Below are positions 6,466 through 13,426 of a stretch of 13,426 nt of DNA, piece by piece. Made by a program: the position numbers and the translations under genes. The stretch is from NCBI GenBank assembly GCA_958405355.1, contig CATYEA010000029.1, positions 1 through 13,426 of the forward strand, written 5' to 3'. Numbering within the stretch: the first letter of the stretch is position 1; each line of letters opens with the position of its first letter. A model generated the notes under the pieces. It was not told where the DNA came from, did no database searches, and worked only from the letters and a program-made list of their open reading frames with translations. The stretch comes from an uncultured Lachnospiraceae bacterium. Its GTDB lineage: Bacteria > Bacillota > Clostridia > Lachnospirales > Lachnospiraceae.

Positions 6466-7338
6466 ATGGAAAAGTTATCGAATCCGCAGAGAACGATTGA
6501 AACCATAAAAAAATATCAGTTTAATTTTCAAAAGAAATTCGGTCAGAATTTTTTGATTGATGACCATGTGATTTATAAGATTATTCATGGGGCCCAGGTG
6601 ACAAAGGACGATTTTGTATTGGAGATTGGGCCGGGCATTGGTACGATGACCCAATATCTGGCGGAGGCGGCCCGGGAAGTGGCTGCGGTTGAGATTGACC
6701 GGAAATTGATACCGATTTTGAATGAAACTTTATCAGAGTATGATAATGTGACGATCATTAATGAAGATATATTGAAGGTGGATATCCGGGCATTGGCTTT
6801 GGAAAAGAATGATGGAAAGCCGATTAAAGTTGTGGCTAATCTGCCTTATTACATTACTACGCCGATTATCATGGGGCTTTTTGAGAGTCATGTGCCGATT
6901 GATAATATTACGGTGATGGTCCAGAAGGAAGTGGCCGACCGGATGAAGGTCGGACCGGGAAGCAAGGATTACGGTGCGCTTTCACTGGCGGTTCAGTACT
7001 ACGCCAAACCTTATCTGGTGGCAAACGTGCCTGCCAACTGTTTTATACCGAGGCCAAATGTGGATTCGGCGGTGATTCGGCTGACCCGGCATGAAACACC
7101 GGTTGTTTCTGTGGACAATGAAGCGCTCTTATTTAATATTATCCGGGCTTCTTTTAATCAGCGAAGAAAGACATTGCAGAATGGATTGAAGAACTCGAAT
7201 TTAATTTCCGCATCTAAAGAAGATATTGTGGATGCCATTCGGGAAGCTGGTCTGCCGGAGACTATTCGCGGCGAGGCCTTGGCTTTAGAACAATTTGCAG
7301 ACCTGGCCAATGTGTTGAATAAAAAAATAAACGATTGA
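6466..7338 (+). CDS. ksgA: 16S rRNA (adenine1518/1519-N6)-dimethyltransferase KsgA
   Basis: This 290-residue enzyme dimethylates two adjacent adenines in the 3'-terminal helix of 16S rRNA, using S-adenosylmethionine, late in 30S subunit assembly. Visible motifs are KKFGQNFLID (23-32), SAM-binding motif I VLEIGPGIGT (51-60), the acidic VEID loop (75-78), catalytic NLPYYI (125-130), and the C-terminal FIPRPNVDSAV and FNQRRKTLQN segments. I chose the ATG at 6466 because AGGAG (6455-6459) lies 6 nt before it. The in-frame TTG at 6460 sits against that ribosome binding site and cannot be the start. The usual neighbour rnmV is absent, and the gene has its own promoter. A terminator-like hairpin follows 10 bp after the stop. 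Confidence 0.97.
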   Translation: MEKLSNPQRTIETIKKYQFNFQKKFGQNFLIDDHVIYKIIHGAQVTKDDFVLEIGPGIGTMTQYLAEAAREVAAVEIDRKLIPILNETLSEYDNVTIINEDILKVDIRALALEKNDGKPIKVVANLPYYITTPIIMGLFESHVPIDNITVMVQKEVADRMKVGPGSKDYGALSLAVQYYAKPYLVANVPANCFIPRPNVDSAVIRLTRHETPVVSVDNEALLFNIIRASFNQRRKTLQNGLKNSNLISASKEDIVDAIREAGLPETIRGEALALEQFADLANVLNKKIND

Positions 7339-7348
7339 TATTAGAAAT

Positions 7349-7393
7349 AATCCTCCGGACTCCTGCATAGGATAGTCAAAAAGGAGGATTTTT
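7349..7393 (+). promoter_or_regulatory. Hairpin that sequesters the next Shine-Dalgarno and resembles a ksgA terminator
   Basis: AATCCTCC (7349-7356) is fully complementary to GGAGGATT (7383-7390). The downstream arm contains the Shine-Dalgarno sequence of the next gene, whose ATG is at 7396. Inside lies a second stem, GACTCCT paired with AGGATAGTC allowing a 2-nt bulge, with a GCAT loop. The T run at 7389-7393 begins within the last stem bases, so the same structure could terminate ksgA transcription. Transcripts that read through would have a masked ribosome binding site. The pairing is seen in the sequence; its regulatory effect is inferred. Confidence 0.65.
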
Positions 7394-7395
7394 CT

Positions 7396-8376
7396 ATGTC
7401 GGATTATAGTCGTTTTGTTTCCTATATGTATCTTTATGAAAATGGCCTGAAGACCATGAATGCCGGCTTTGTCAAAGTGGAGAGCCGGAATGGCCAGTGC
7501 CGGATAGGGTTATCATTGAAAAATGTCTATACCGGTCTTGAACGCTGTCAGGTATATATGTTTATCCGTTTCGGGCAGGATTTGCGGGGCGTTTACATTG
7601 GGGATGTACGAATAAAAAATCACGGCAGTGACTGGAATTTCAGGACAGATACGATGAATATTGCCGGTTCCGGTTATCGGCTGGATCAAATGTCCGGCAT
7701 GATTATCCGGGGTGAAGGAGACAAATTTTATGGTACCCGATGGGACCATGGAGATTTGGATATTCATCGGTTTGTAACTCAATGGGATGATGGCGAACCC
7801 GTGATGGCAAAAACGGAACCGGAGCCTGAAATGATCATGGCGGAAGAATCAATCACAACGGCGGAGCCAGTGATGACAGAGGAACCGGTTACAACAGAGG
7901 AAATGACAGTGGCGGCAGAGCCATTCATAGCGGCAGAGTCTGCGGAGGAAACTGACGAGGCAGAGAAAATTGAGAAAGATGATGGAAGGCTTGTGACCAT
8001 GGAAACGGATGAGCGGCGGCAGAATTTTGGAAAAATTCTGGAACAGTGTCCTGGAATGTATCCATTTGAAGATGACTCGGTGGAAGCCTGCGTACGGCTG
8101 GAACCTCAGGATATTGGAAGGATGCCGATTGACTGCTGGTCTTATGGAAGCAACAGCTTTTTGCTGCATGGTTATTACAGCTACCGTCATTTGATTTTAG
8201 CACGGGTGAAATCTCAGGAAGAACGGCAGGGGATTTATATTTTGGGGGTGCCGGGGACACAGCATTCCAGAGAAGCTTTTATGGCAAATATGTTCGGATT
8301 TCGGGAATTTAAGCCGATTCGGGAAGGAAATGAGGGTGTAAGTGACTTTGGTTACTGGTATACATTTCTTGCCTGA
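7396..8376 (+). CDS. DUF6128-like protein with acidic linker, function unknown
   Basis: This 326-residue protein has no signal peptide or membrane segment. The N-terminal domain (about residues 1-130) begins SRFVSYMYLYENG and looks rich in beta strands. A low-complexity linker of Glu, Thr, Ala and Val follows (about 137-195, with repeated AEP and TEEP units). The C-terminal domain (about 210-326) contains DCWSYGSNSFLLHGYYSYRHLIL and GVPGTQHSREAFMANMFGF. I associate that domain, from memory, with the Lachnospiraceae family DUF6128. No catalytic motif is evident. The layout of two folded domains tethered by a flexible acidic linker suggests a binding or scaffold role. Its Shine-Dalgarno AGGAGG (7382-7387) is buried in a hairpin, so expression may be controlled at translation or by readthrough from ksgA. 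Confidence 0.75.
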   Translation: MSDYSRFVSYMYLYENGLKTMNAGFVKVESRNGQCRIGLSLKNVYTGLERCQVYMFIRFGQDLRGVYIGDVRIKNHGSDWNFRTDTMNIAGSGYRLDQMSGMIIRGEGDKFYGTRWDHGDLDIHRFVTQWDDGEPVMAKTEPEPEMIMAEESITTAEPVMTEEPVTTEEMTVAAEPFIAAESAEETDEAEKIEKDDGRLVTMETDERRQNFGKILEQCPGMYPFEDDSVEACVRLEPQDIGRMPIDCWSYGSNSFLLHGYYSYRHLILARVKSQEERQGIYILGVPGTQHSREAFMANMFGFREFKPIREGNEGVSDFGYWYTFLA

Positions 8377-8378
8377 TA

Positions 8379-8403
8379 TTATGCCGCAGCGGGTGCGGCA
8401 TGA
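8379..8403. other. Stem-loop after the DUF6128-like gene, no U-tract
   Basis: ATGCCGCA (8381-8388) and TGCGGCAT (8394-8401) form a perfect 8-bp, GC-rich stem with a 5-nt loop, extended by one T-G and one T-A pair outside. It begins just after the stop codon. No T run follows on either strand, so it is not a classical intrinsic terminator. It may protect the mRNA 3' end or terminate weakly. Confidence 0.6.
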
Positions 8404-8423
8404 AAATGTCACGAAATATTAAG

Positions 8424-8452
8424 TTTTGTTACGGCGGATATCATGATATACT
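8424..8452 (+). promoter_or_regulatory. Candidate extended -10 promoter of the AIM24-family gene
   Basis: TATACT (8447-8452) is preceded by TGA, giving an extended -10 motif. A possible -35, TTGTTA (8426-8431), has a short 15-bp spacer; at the ideal 17 bp the hexamer is TTTTGT. The start codon lies 33 bp downstream. Confidence 0.45.
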
Positions 8453-8485
8453 AAAGAAAAATGAATATATGAAGGAGGATTTTTT

Positions 8486-9169
8486 ATGCAGTATAAAGTA
8501 TTCGGAAACCCGTTTCCGGCCGTATCTGTCCGAATGAATCGGGGAGAAAGTATTTACACCCAGTCGGGCGGCATGAGCTGGATGACAGATGGTATTTCTA
8601 TGGAGACAAATACCCATGGCGGCCTGATGAAAGGGCTTGGCCGAATGTTTTCGGGAGATTCATTGTTTATGGCGACTTACACAGCAGAGCAGGATGGACA
8701 GGAAATTACAATGGCATCCTCCATGCCTGGAGAAATCCATACGTTGGAGATTTCACCCGGAAATACATATATTGCACAAAAAGGGGCATTTCTCTGCGCT
8801 CAGCATAGCGTTGAACTGGATGCGGTGCTGACAAAAAAAATTTCCAGCGGTATGTTTGGCGGAGAAGGCTTTATCCTTCAGCGTCTTTCAGGAAATGGCC
8901 TGGCTTTCCTTGAACTGGACGGCACCGTGTGTGAATATGAACTGGCCCCGGGACAGAGAATGAAAATAGATTCGGGAAACGTGGCTTATTTTGAGGAAAG
9001 GGTAAAGTATTCTATTGAAATGGTCAAAGGATTTTCAAATATTTTCTTCGGCGGAGAGGGACTTTTCCTCACGGTCCTTGAAGGTCCTGGAAAAGTGTGG
9101 CTCCAGACGATGACTGCTTCGGAACTGGCAAACAAAATTATTCCATATATACCGACATCAGGTAAATAA
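8486..9169 (+). CDS. AIM24-family protein
   Basis: This 227-residue protein belongs to the AIM24/TIGR00266 family, a beta-rich fold of trimeric-TRAP type found in many bacteria and, in a mitochondrial form, in fungi. The N-terminus MQYKVFGNPFPAVSVRMNRGESIYTQSGGMSWM is the usual family opening (residues 1-33). Two similar glycine-rich turns, GMFGGEGFILQRLSGNG and FFGGEGLFLTVLEGPG, mark internal repeats in the second half. Length is normal. No signal peptide is seen. Biochemical function in bacteria is not established. The start is clear, with AAGGAGG about 8 nt upstream. It seems to be a single-gene unit, with its own promoter and a strong terminator 16 bp after the stop. Confidence 0.93.
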   Translation: MQYKVFGNPFPAVSVRMNRGESIYTQSGGMSWMTDGISMETNTHGGLMKGLGRMFSGDSLFMATYTAEQDGQEITMASSMPGEIHTLEISPGNTYIAQKGAFLCAQHSVELDAVLTKKISSGMFGGEGFILQRLSGNGLAFLELDGTVCEYELAPGQRMKIDSGNVAYFEERVKYSIEMVKGFSNIFFGGEGLFLTVLEGPGKVWLQTMTASELANKIIPYIPTSGK

Positions 9170-9185
9170 TAGTTTTGACAAATAG

Positions 9186-9234
9186 AAAGGGAAACCATTC
9201 GACATTTATCTTGAATGGTTTCCCTTTGTTTTTT
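9186..9234. terminator. Strong terminator of the AIM24-family gene, shared with the XRE-cupin gene
   Basis: AAAGGGAAACCATTC (9186-9200) and GAATGGTTTCCCTTT (9213-9227) form a perfect 15-bp stem with a 12-nt loop. GTTTTTT follows on the plus strand (9228-9234). The minus-strand XRE-cupin gene ends at 9233, inside this tract, so it lies directly upstream of the same hairpin. On the minus strand the tail after the stem is only CTATTTG, so termination that way should be weaker. Confidence 0.85.
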
Positions 9235-9802
9235 AGAATTTATAAGGCGATGTAGAGATGATCAGCATCTTTGCATCCTCATCAAAGCTGTTTATCCAAC
9301 GGTGGCCGATATAGTTTGGATAATACAGGGTGTCATATTTATCCAATATGTAGGACCGATGATTTTCAAGTTCAAAATAAAGCTGTCCTTCCAGTATAAA
9401 AACAAGTTCTTCGCCGCCGTGATGGGCAAAGGTGCCGGAATCGGAATGGGCAGGAATATCAATGATCGCACCCCACATTTCATTGCGGCCCTGGGTGATC
9501 AACGATTCGATCAGGGCTTTTCCATTGCTGATATTTCGGATAAATGTCTGTTGTTCGTTGTGACGAACAAGGTGGACATTGTGTATCTCGTCATCCAGAA
9601 AAAGTGAAAATACAGGCAGATCGAGAGCGTTGCAGAGTGCCTGCAGTGTGAGAAGGTTCGGAGAAGTTTTTCCCGTCTCAATCTGGCTGATGGTGCTTGC
9701 TGCAATCTCGGAGCGTGCGGACAGATCACGGATGGACAGGTTCTTTTCAGAACGCCGGTTTTTCAGTATAGTGCCTATTTTATTTAAATCAATATCAGAC
9801 AT
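9233..9802 (-). CDS. XRE-family regulator with C-terminal cupin domain
   Basis: This 189-residue regulator pairs an XRE helix-turn-helix (about residues 8-62, with LSIRDLSARSEIAASTISQIETGKTSP containing the recognition helix) with a C-terminal cupin (about 110-187, including GTFAHHGGEELVFILEGQLYFELE and YYPNYIGHRWIN). Cupins in such proteins bind small ligands, sometimes through a metal held by His and Glu residues like those seen here. I chose the ATG at 9802 because GGAGGAG lies just upstream (complement of 9807-9813). A frame 20 codons longer exists, but it would begin upstream of the ribosome binding site and inside the promoter. It is divergent from the deaminase and ABC transporter genes and is their likely regulator, with a ligand that could be the imported substrate or its product. 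Confidence 0.93.
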   Translation of the reverse strand: MSDIDLNKIGTILKNRRSEKNLSIRDLSARSEIAASTISQIETGKTSPNLLTLQALCNALDLPVFSLFLDDEIHNVHLVRHNEQQTFIRNISNGKALIESLITQGRNEMWGAIIDIPAHSDSGTFAHHGGEELVFILEGQLYFELENHRSYILDKYDTLYYPNYIGHRWINSFDEDAKMLIISTSPYKF

Positions 9803-9827
9803 GGGGCTCCTCCTTTTCTGATTTGCT

Positions 9828-9856
9828 ATTATATAGAAAAAACAGAAATTCGTCAA
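9828..9856 (-). promoter_or_regulatory. Promoter of the XRE-cupin gene
   Basis: On the minus strand, TTGACG (complement of 9851-9856) lies exactly 17 bp before a perfect TATAAT (complement of 9828-9833), a near-ideal sigma-A promoter. The start codon is 25 bp further on. Confidence 0.85.
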
Positions 9857-9880
9857 ATACAAATTTCAACTTTATTCAAC
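9845..9880. promoter_or_regulatory. Candidate operator between the divergent promoters
   Basis: GAAATT (9845-9850) and AATTTC (9862-9867) form an inverted repeat with an 11-bp centre that covers the -35 box of the regulator gene. Next to it TTCAAC is repeated directly at 9865-9870 and 9875-9880. Either could be bound by the XRE-cupin protein to control itself and the operon. AT-rich DNA produces such patterns easily, so this is tentative. Confidence 0.35.
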
Positions 9881-9890
9881 ATGACGGTGA

Positions 9891-9919
9891 TTGACAAAGT
9901 GAACAGGATTCGTTATAAT
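9891..9919 (+). promoter_or_regulatory. Consensus sigma-A promoter of the deaminase/transporter operon
   Basis: A perfect TTGACA (9891-9896) and a perfect TATAAT (9914-9919) are separated by 17 bp, an exact match to the consensus. Such a strong promoter is usually held in check by a repressor, which fits the adjacent XRE-cupin gene. The deaminase start codon is 34 bp downstream. Confidence 0.9.
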
Positions 9920-9953
9920 GAACGCAGTTTAGCAGAGGAGATGGTAAATTTCT

Positions 9954-11321
9954 ATGAAAACATTGTTGAAAAATGCACTTGTTGTTACTATGAATGCCGA
10001 CGAAGAGGTATACTCCGAGGGCAGTGTTCTTGTGGAAGATGACAAAATCAGCAAAATCGGACATTTTGAATTAAAAGAAGACGTAGATGAGGTTGTTGAC
10101 TGTAAAGGCAAGATTATTATGCCGGGCCTTATAAATACCCATGTACATACATCACAGCAGCTTGGACGAGGTTTGGGGGATGACGTAAATCTGCTGACAT
10201 GGCTTCATGATCGTATTTGGCCTTACGAAAGTAATATGACAGAAGAAGATTCTTATGTGTCCACTTTGGCCTGCTGTCTGGAACAGATTAAATGTGGTTG
10301 TACCGCATTTGCCGAGCCGGGCGGACAGTATGTATCCGGCATGGCCCGCGGCGTTGCGGAAGCCGGCGTTCGTGCCAAACTTGCAAAGTCTGTTATGGAC
10401 TGTGGTGAAGGACTTCCGAAAGTATGGCAGAGAACGACTCAGGAAGAACTGGATAAACAGGAAGAAGATTTAAAGAAATTCCATAATACACACGATGGCC
10501 GTGTCCAGGTATGGTTTGGTTTACGTACAATTTTCAACTGTACCGACGATTTGATCGTCCGTTCCAAGGAATTGGCAGATAAATATAATGTCGGCGTCCA
10601 TATGCATGTGGCTGAGGTTAAGGATGAAGTGGAATATATGCAGGCCACAAGAGGTGAGTGGACGGTTACCCATCTGAATAAGCTGGGCGTTTTGGATAAA
10701 AACTTCCTCGCTGTACACACCGTGTGGCTGACGAATGAAGAGGTTGAGATGTTCCGTGACCATGAGGTAAAGGTTTCCCATAATCCGGCTGCAGCGATGC
10801 GTGTGCTTGGTTTTGCAAAGGTTCCTCGAATGCTTCGTGAAGGTATTTGTGTAACGATCGGTACTGACGGCGCACCTTCGAATAACCGTATGGATATGGT
10901 CGATGAAATGTATCTGACATCCCTGATCCATAAAGGATGGCGTCTGGAACCGGATGTTGTAAAGGCTCAGGAAATTCTGCGTATGGCAACCATTAACGGC
11001 GCCAAGGCTTTGATGGATGAAGACCTCTATGGTTCCCTTGAAGTTGGAAAGAAAGCTGACCTGATCGTTATCAATCCGGATTCGGCGGGTATGCTGCCGC
11101 TGCATGATCCGGTGGCGAACCTCGTATCTTCCATGCATTCATCCAATGTGGAAAGTACAATGTGTGATGGTAAATGGTTGATGAAAGACCGTATCGTTCT
11201 TTCTTTAAATGAGGAAGAAGTGCTTGAAGCAGCCAAAGAGCATGCGGCAGCAATTCGTTCCCGTGCTGGTATTGAACTTCCGGACCGTTTTCCGGTAGTT
11301 TATCCGATGTCTTCTAAATAG
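9954..11321 (+). CDS. Amidohydrolase of the MTA/SAH deaminase (TrzA/AtzB-like) type
   Basis: This 455-residue cytoplasmic enzyme is an amidohydrolase-superfamily TIM-barrel that probably deaminates a purine or nucleoside-like compound. The N-terminal beta-sandwich starts MKTLLKNALVVTMN. Expected metal and catalytic residues are present: H63 and H65 in NTHVHTSQQ, H218 and E221 in HMHVAE, H255 in AVHTVWL and D305 in GTDGAPSNNRMDM. The GTDGxxSNNxxDM signature is typical of 5'-methylthioadenosine/S-adenosylhomocysteine deaminases. However, the usual HCPxSN segment reads HNPAAAM here (276-282), so substrate specificity may differ. Linkage to a BMP lipoprotein and a nucleoside-type ABC ATPase supports a purine nucleoside role. 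The Shine-Dalgarno GAGGAG is rather far from the ATG (13 nt), yet no better start exists. Guanine, 8-oxoguanine or another heterocycle remain possible substrates. Confidence 0.85.
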   Translation: MKTLLKNALVVTMNADEEVYSEGSVLVEDDKISKIGHFELKEDVDEVVDCKGKIIMPGLINTHVHTSQQLGRGLGDDVNLLTWLHDRIWPYESNMTEEDSYVSTLACCLEQIKCGCTAFAEPGGQYVSGMARGVAEAGVRAKLAKSVMDCGEGLPKVWQRTTQEELDKQEEDLKKFHNTHDGRVQVWFGLRTIFNCTDDLIVRSKELADKYNVGVHMHVAEVKDEVEYMQATRGEWTVTHLNKLGVLDKNFLAVHTVWLTNEEVEMFRDHEVKVSHNPAAAMRVLGFAKVPRMLREGICVTIGTDGAPSNNRMDMVDEMYLTSLIHKGWRLEPDVVKAQEILRMATINGAKALMDEDLYGSLEVGKKADLIVINPDSAGMLPLHDPVANLVSSMHSSNVESTMCDGKWLMKDRIVLSLNEEEVLEAAKEHAAAIRSRAGIELPDRFPVVYPMSSK

Positions 11322-11383
11322 TCATTTATATTTATTTAATATAAAATGAAGTAATCACTAAAAGGGTAAAGGAGATTGAAACA

Positions 11384-12442
11384 ATGAAAAAACTTGTGGC
11401 AATGGCATTGAGCCTGACACTGGCTGTGTCCATGCTGACAGCATGCGGCGGTGGCACAAAGGAAACAAAAGCAGAGACAAGTGCAGAAACAACTGCAGAG
11501 ACAAGCGGTGAAACAAAGGCCGCAGCAGATGGCGAGAGCCTGAAAGTTGCTCTGTGTGTAACTGGTGCAGTAAATGATATGGGATTCTGCCAGTCCGCAT
11601 ATGAAGGTCTTGTGTTACTTGAAGAGAAATATGGCGCTGAAATCGCTTATACGGAAAATCTTCAGGCAGCAGATATGGCTGCAGCATTTACAGATTATGC
11701 AGCAAGCGGTTATGATATCGTTATCGGACATGGTTTCCAGTTCGGTGATCCGGCACTCGAAGTTGGTGCTCAGTATCCAGATACAACATTTATCTGTACA
11801 GAAGCAGCAGCAGCCGCTGATAATGTAGCTTCTTATGTTATGAGCTGCGAACAGGGCGGATATATCGAAGGTATGCTTGCAGCAAGCATGACAGAATCTA
11901 ATAAAATTGGTTTTATCGGACCAATCGAAGGCGCATCTCTTATCAAAATCATGAATGGTTTTGAAGACGGTGCAAAATCCATTAATCCGGACATCGAAGT
12001 TCAGACAGCATGGACAGGAAGCTTCACAGATACAGCTTTAGCAAAAGAAGCAGCTCAGGCTATGATCGACAGTGGTGTTGACTTTATCGCTCATGATGCA
12101 AACGAATGCGGTAACGGCGCTATTGCAGCCGCTCAGGAAGCTGGCATTTATGCAACAGGTGATTCCTATGATCAGCACGAACTTGCTCCGGAAACTGTAC
12201 TCACATCTTCCATGTACAATGTACCATTAGTTATCGAATCTGCTTATCTGGACGTTGTTAACGGCACATTTAAAGGTGAAGTTAAATACTTAGGTATGGC
12301 AGAAGGCGTTGTTGAAATGGCTCCATACTATGATATGGAAAGCGTTATTCCTGAAGATGTTCGTACCATGATCGATGAAAAAATTGAAGCGATCAAATCC
12401 GGCGAATTTGTAGTACCGTTGGATGAAAACATCAGAAACTAA
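11384..12442 (+). CDS. BMP-family ABC transporter substrate-binding lipoprotein
   Basis: This 352-residue protein is the external solute receptor of an ABC importer. A lipoprotein signal peptide is clear: MKKLVAMALS, a hydrophobic core, then the lipobox LTAC with the lipidated C21. A flexible linker of Glu, Thr, Ala, Lys and Gly follows (about residues 22-50). The mature domain belongs to the BMP/PnrA/Med family (Pfam Bmp), whose characterised members bind purine nucleosides. Typical segments are VTGAVNDMGFCQSAYEG, IGFIGPIEGASLIKIMNGFEDGAKS and GVDFIAHDANECGNGAI. GGAG lies 9 nt before the start. It follows the deaminase by 62 bp with no U-tract terminator and is followed by its ATPase, so it should share the operon. 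A large hairpin directly downstream may raise its expression over the ATPase. Confidence 0.95.
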   Translation: MKKLVAMALSLTLAVSMLTACGGGTKETKAETSAETTAETSGETKAAADGESLKVALCVTGAVNDMGFCQSAYEGLVLLEEKYGAEIAYTENLQAADMAAAFTDYAASGYDIVIGHGFQFGDPALEVGAQYPDTTFICTEAAAAADNVASYVMSCEQGGYIEGMLAASMTESNKIGFIGPIEGASLIKIMNGFEDGAKSINPDIEVQTAWTGSFTDTALAKEAAQAMIDSGVDFIAHDANECGNGAIAAAQEAGIYATGDSYDQHELAPETVLTSSMYNVPLVIESAYLDVVNGTFKGEVKYLGMAEGVVEMAPYYDMESVIPEDVRTMIDEKIEAIKSGEFVVPLDENIRN

Positions 12443-12458
12443 TTTGAAAAAAATATAA

Positions 12459-12512
12459 AACCAGATAAAAAAGGGACGTACTGGCCTTGGCCGGGACGTC
12501 CCATGTCTGGTT
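12459..12512 (+). other. Nested intercistronic hairpin between lipoprotein and ATPase genes
   Basis: AACCAGA (12459-12465) and TCTGGTT (12506-12512) form an outer stem. Inside, GGGACGT (12473-12479) pairs with ACGTCCC (12496-12502). After one A-G mismatch, further pairs form between CTGGCC (12481-12486) and GGCCGG (12489-12494). No T run follows on the plus strand, so it is not an intrinsic terminator for the operon. Similar structures after solute-receptor genes stabilise the upstream mRNA segment, which would give more receptor than ATPase. On the minus strand six T follow the inner stem, so it could also stop antisense transcripts. Confidence 0.65.
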
Positions 12513-12539
12513 AATCGAAGACGTTGAAGGAGAAGGATT

Positions 12540-13426
<887 letters not shown>

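Noticed and set aside
9803..9862. Longer N-terminus for the XRE-cupin regulator
   Set aside because: It would start upstream of the GGAGGAG site and within the consensus promoter; the ATG at 9802 fits the family N-terminus.
10521..11138. Minus-strand 205-codon frame
   Set aside because: It is opposite the amidohydrolase gene, whose metal-binding motifs and strong promoter make that strand the coding one.

Overview
The window looks like a chromosomal segment from a Gram-positive clostridium, most likely of the family Lachnospiraceae. Four things point that way. Nearly every gene has a strong AGGAGG-type ribosome binding site. The promoters are sigma-A-like and the terminators intrinsic. Housekeeping genes sit in the order metG, tatD, ksgA, which is common in Clostridia. 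One protein (7396-8376) carries a C-terminal domain I associate with DUF6128, known mainly from Lachnospiraceae. The species cannot be fixed from the sequence.

Region by region. Bases 1-787 hold the 3' end of metG and its terminator. Bases 788-1070 hold no gene I can support. Bases 1071-2248 carry a minus-strand pair of half-size chromate-transporter-family (CHR) genes with their terminator. Bases 2249-2408 are a divergent control region with a 25-bp palindrome and a LysR-type box. Bases 2409-4064 hold a LysR-type regulator and tatD, only 15 bp apart and probably co-transcribed. Bases 4168-4923 encode a membrane-anchored VanY-type D,D-carboxypeptidase. It converges on a membrane metallophosphoesterase (5028-6221, minus) across a bidirectional terminator. 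Bases 6251-6359 hold a short dispersed-repeat-like element. A good promoter then leads into ksgA (6466-7338). The next gene encodes the DUF6128-like protein, and its Shine-Dalgarno sequence lies inside a hairpin that also looks like the ksgA terminator. An AIM24-family gene follows (8486-9169).

The last third looks like a catabolic and uptake module. A minus-strand XRE-cupin regulator (9233-9802) is divergent from an amidohydrolase of the MTA/SAH-deaminase type (9954-11321). Downstream come a BMP-family substrate-binding lipoprotein (11384-12442) and a nucleoside/sugar-type ABC ATPase that runs off the window (12540-13426). The two divergent promoters are near-perfect sigma-A matches. The likely logic, which is inference, is that the ABC system imports a purine nucleoside or similar compound, the deaminase acts on it, and the XRE-cupin protein senses a related ligand.

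Most of the window is ordinary housekeeping. The parts most worth a second look are the Shine-Dalgarno-sequestering hairpin before the DUF6128-like gene, the nested intercistronic hairpin between the lipoprotein and ATPase genes, the 109-bp repeat element upstream of ksgA, the way tatD has come under a LysR-gene promoter, and the uncharacterised deaminase-transporter module. I found no CRISPR array, tRNA, rRNA, transposase or phage gene.
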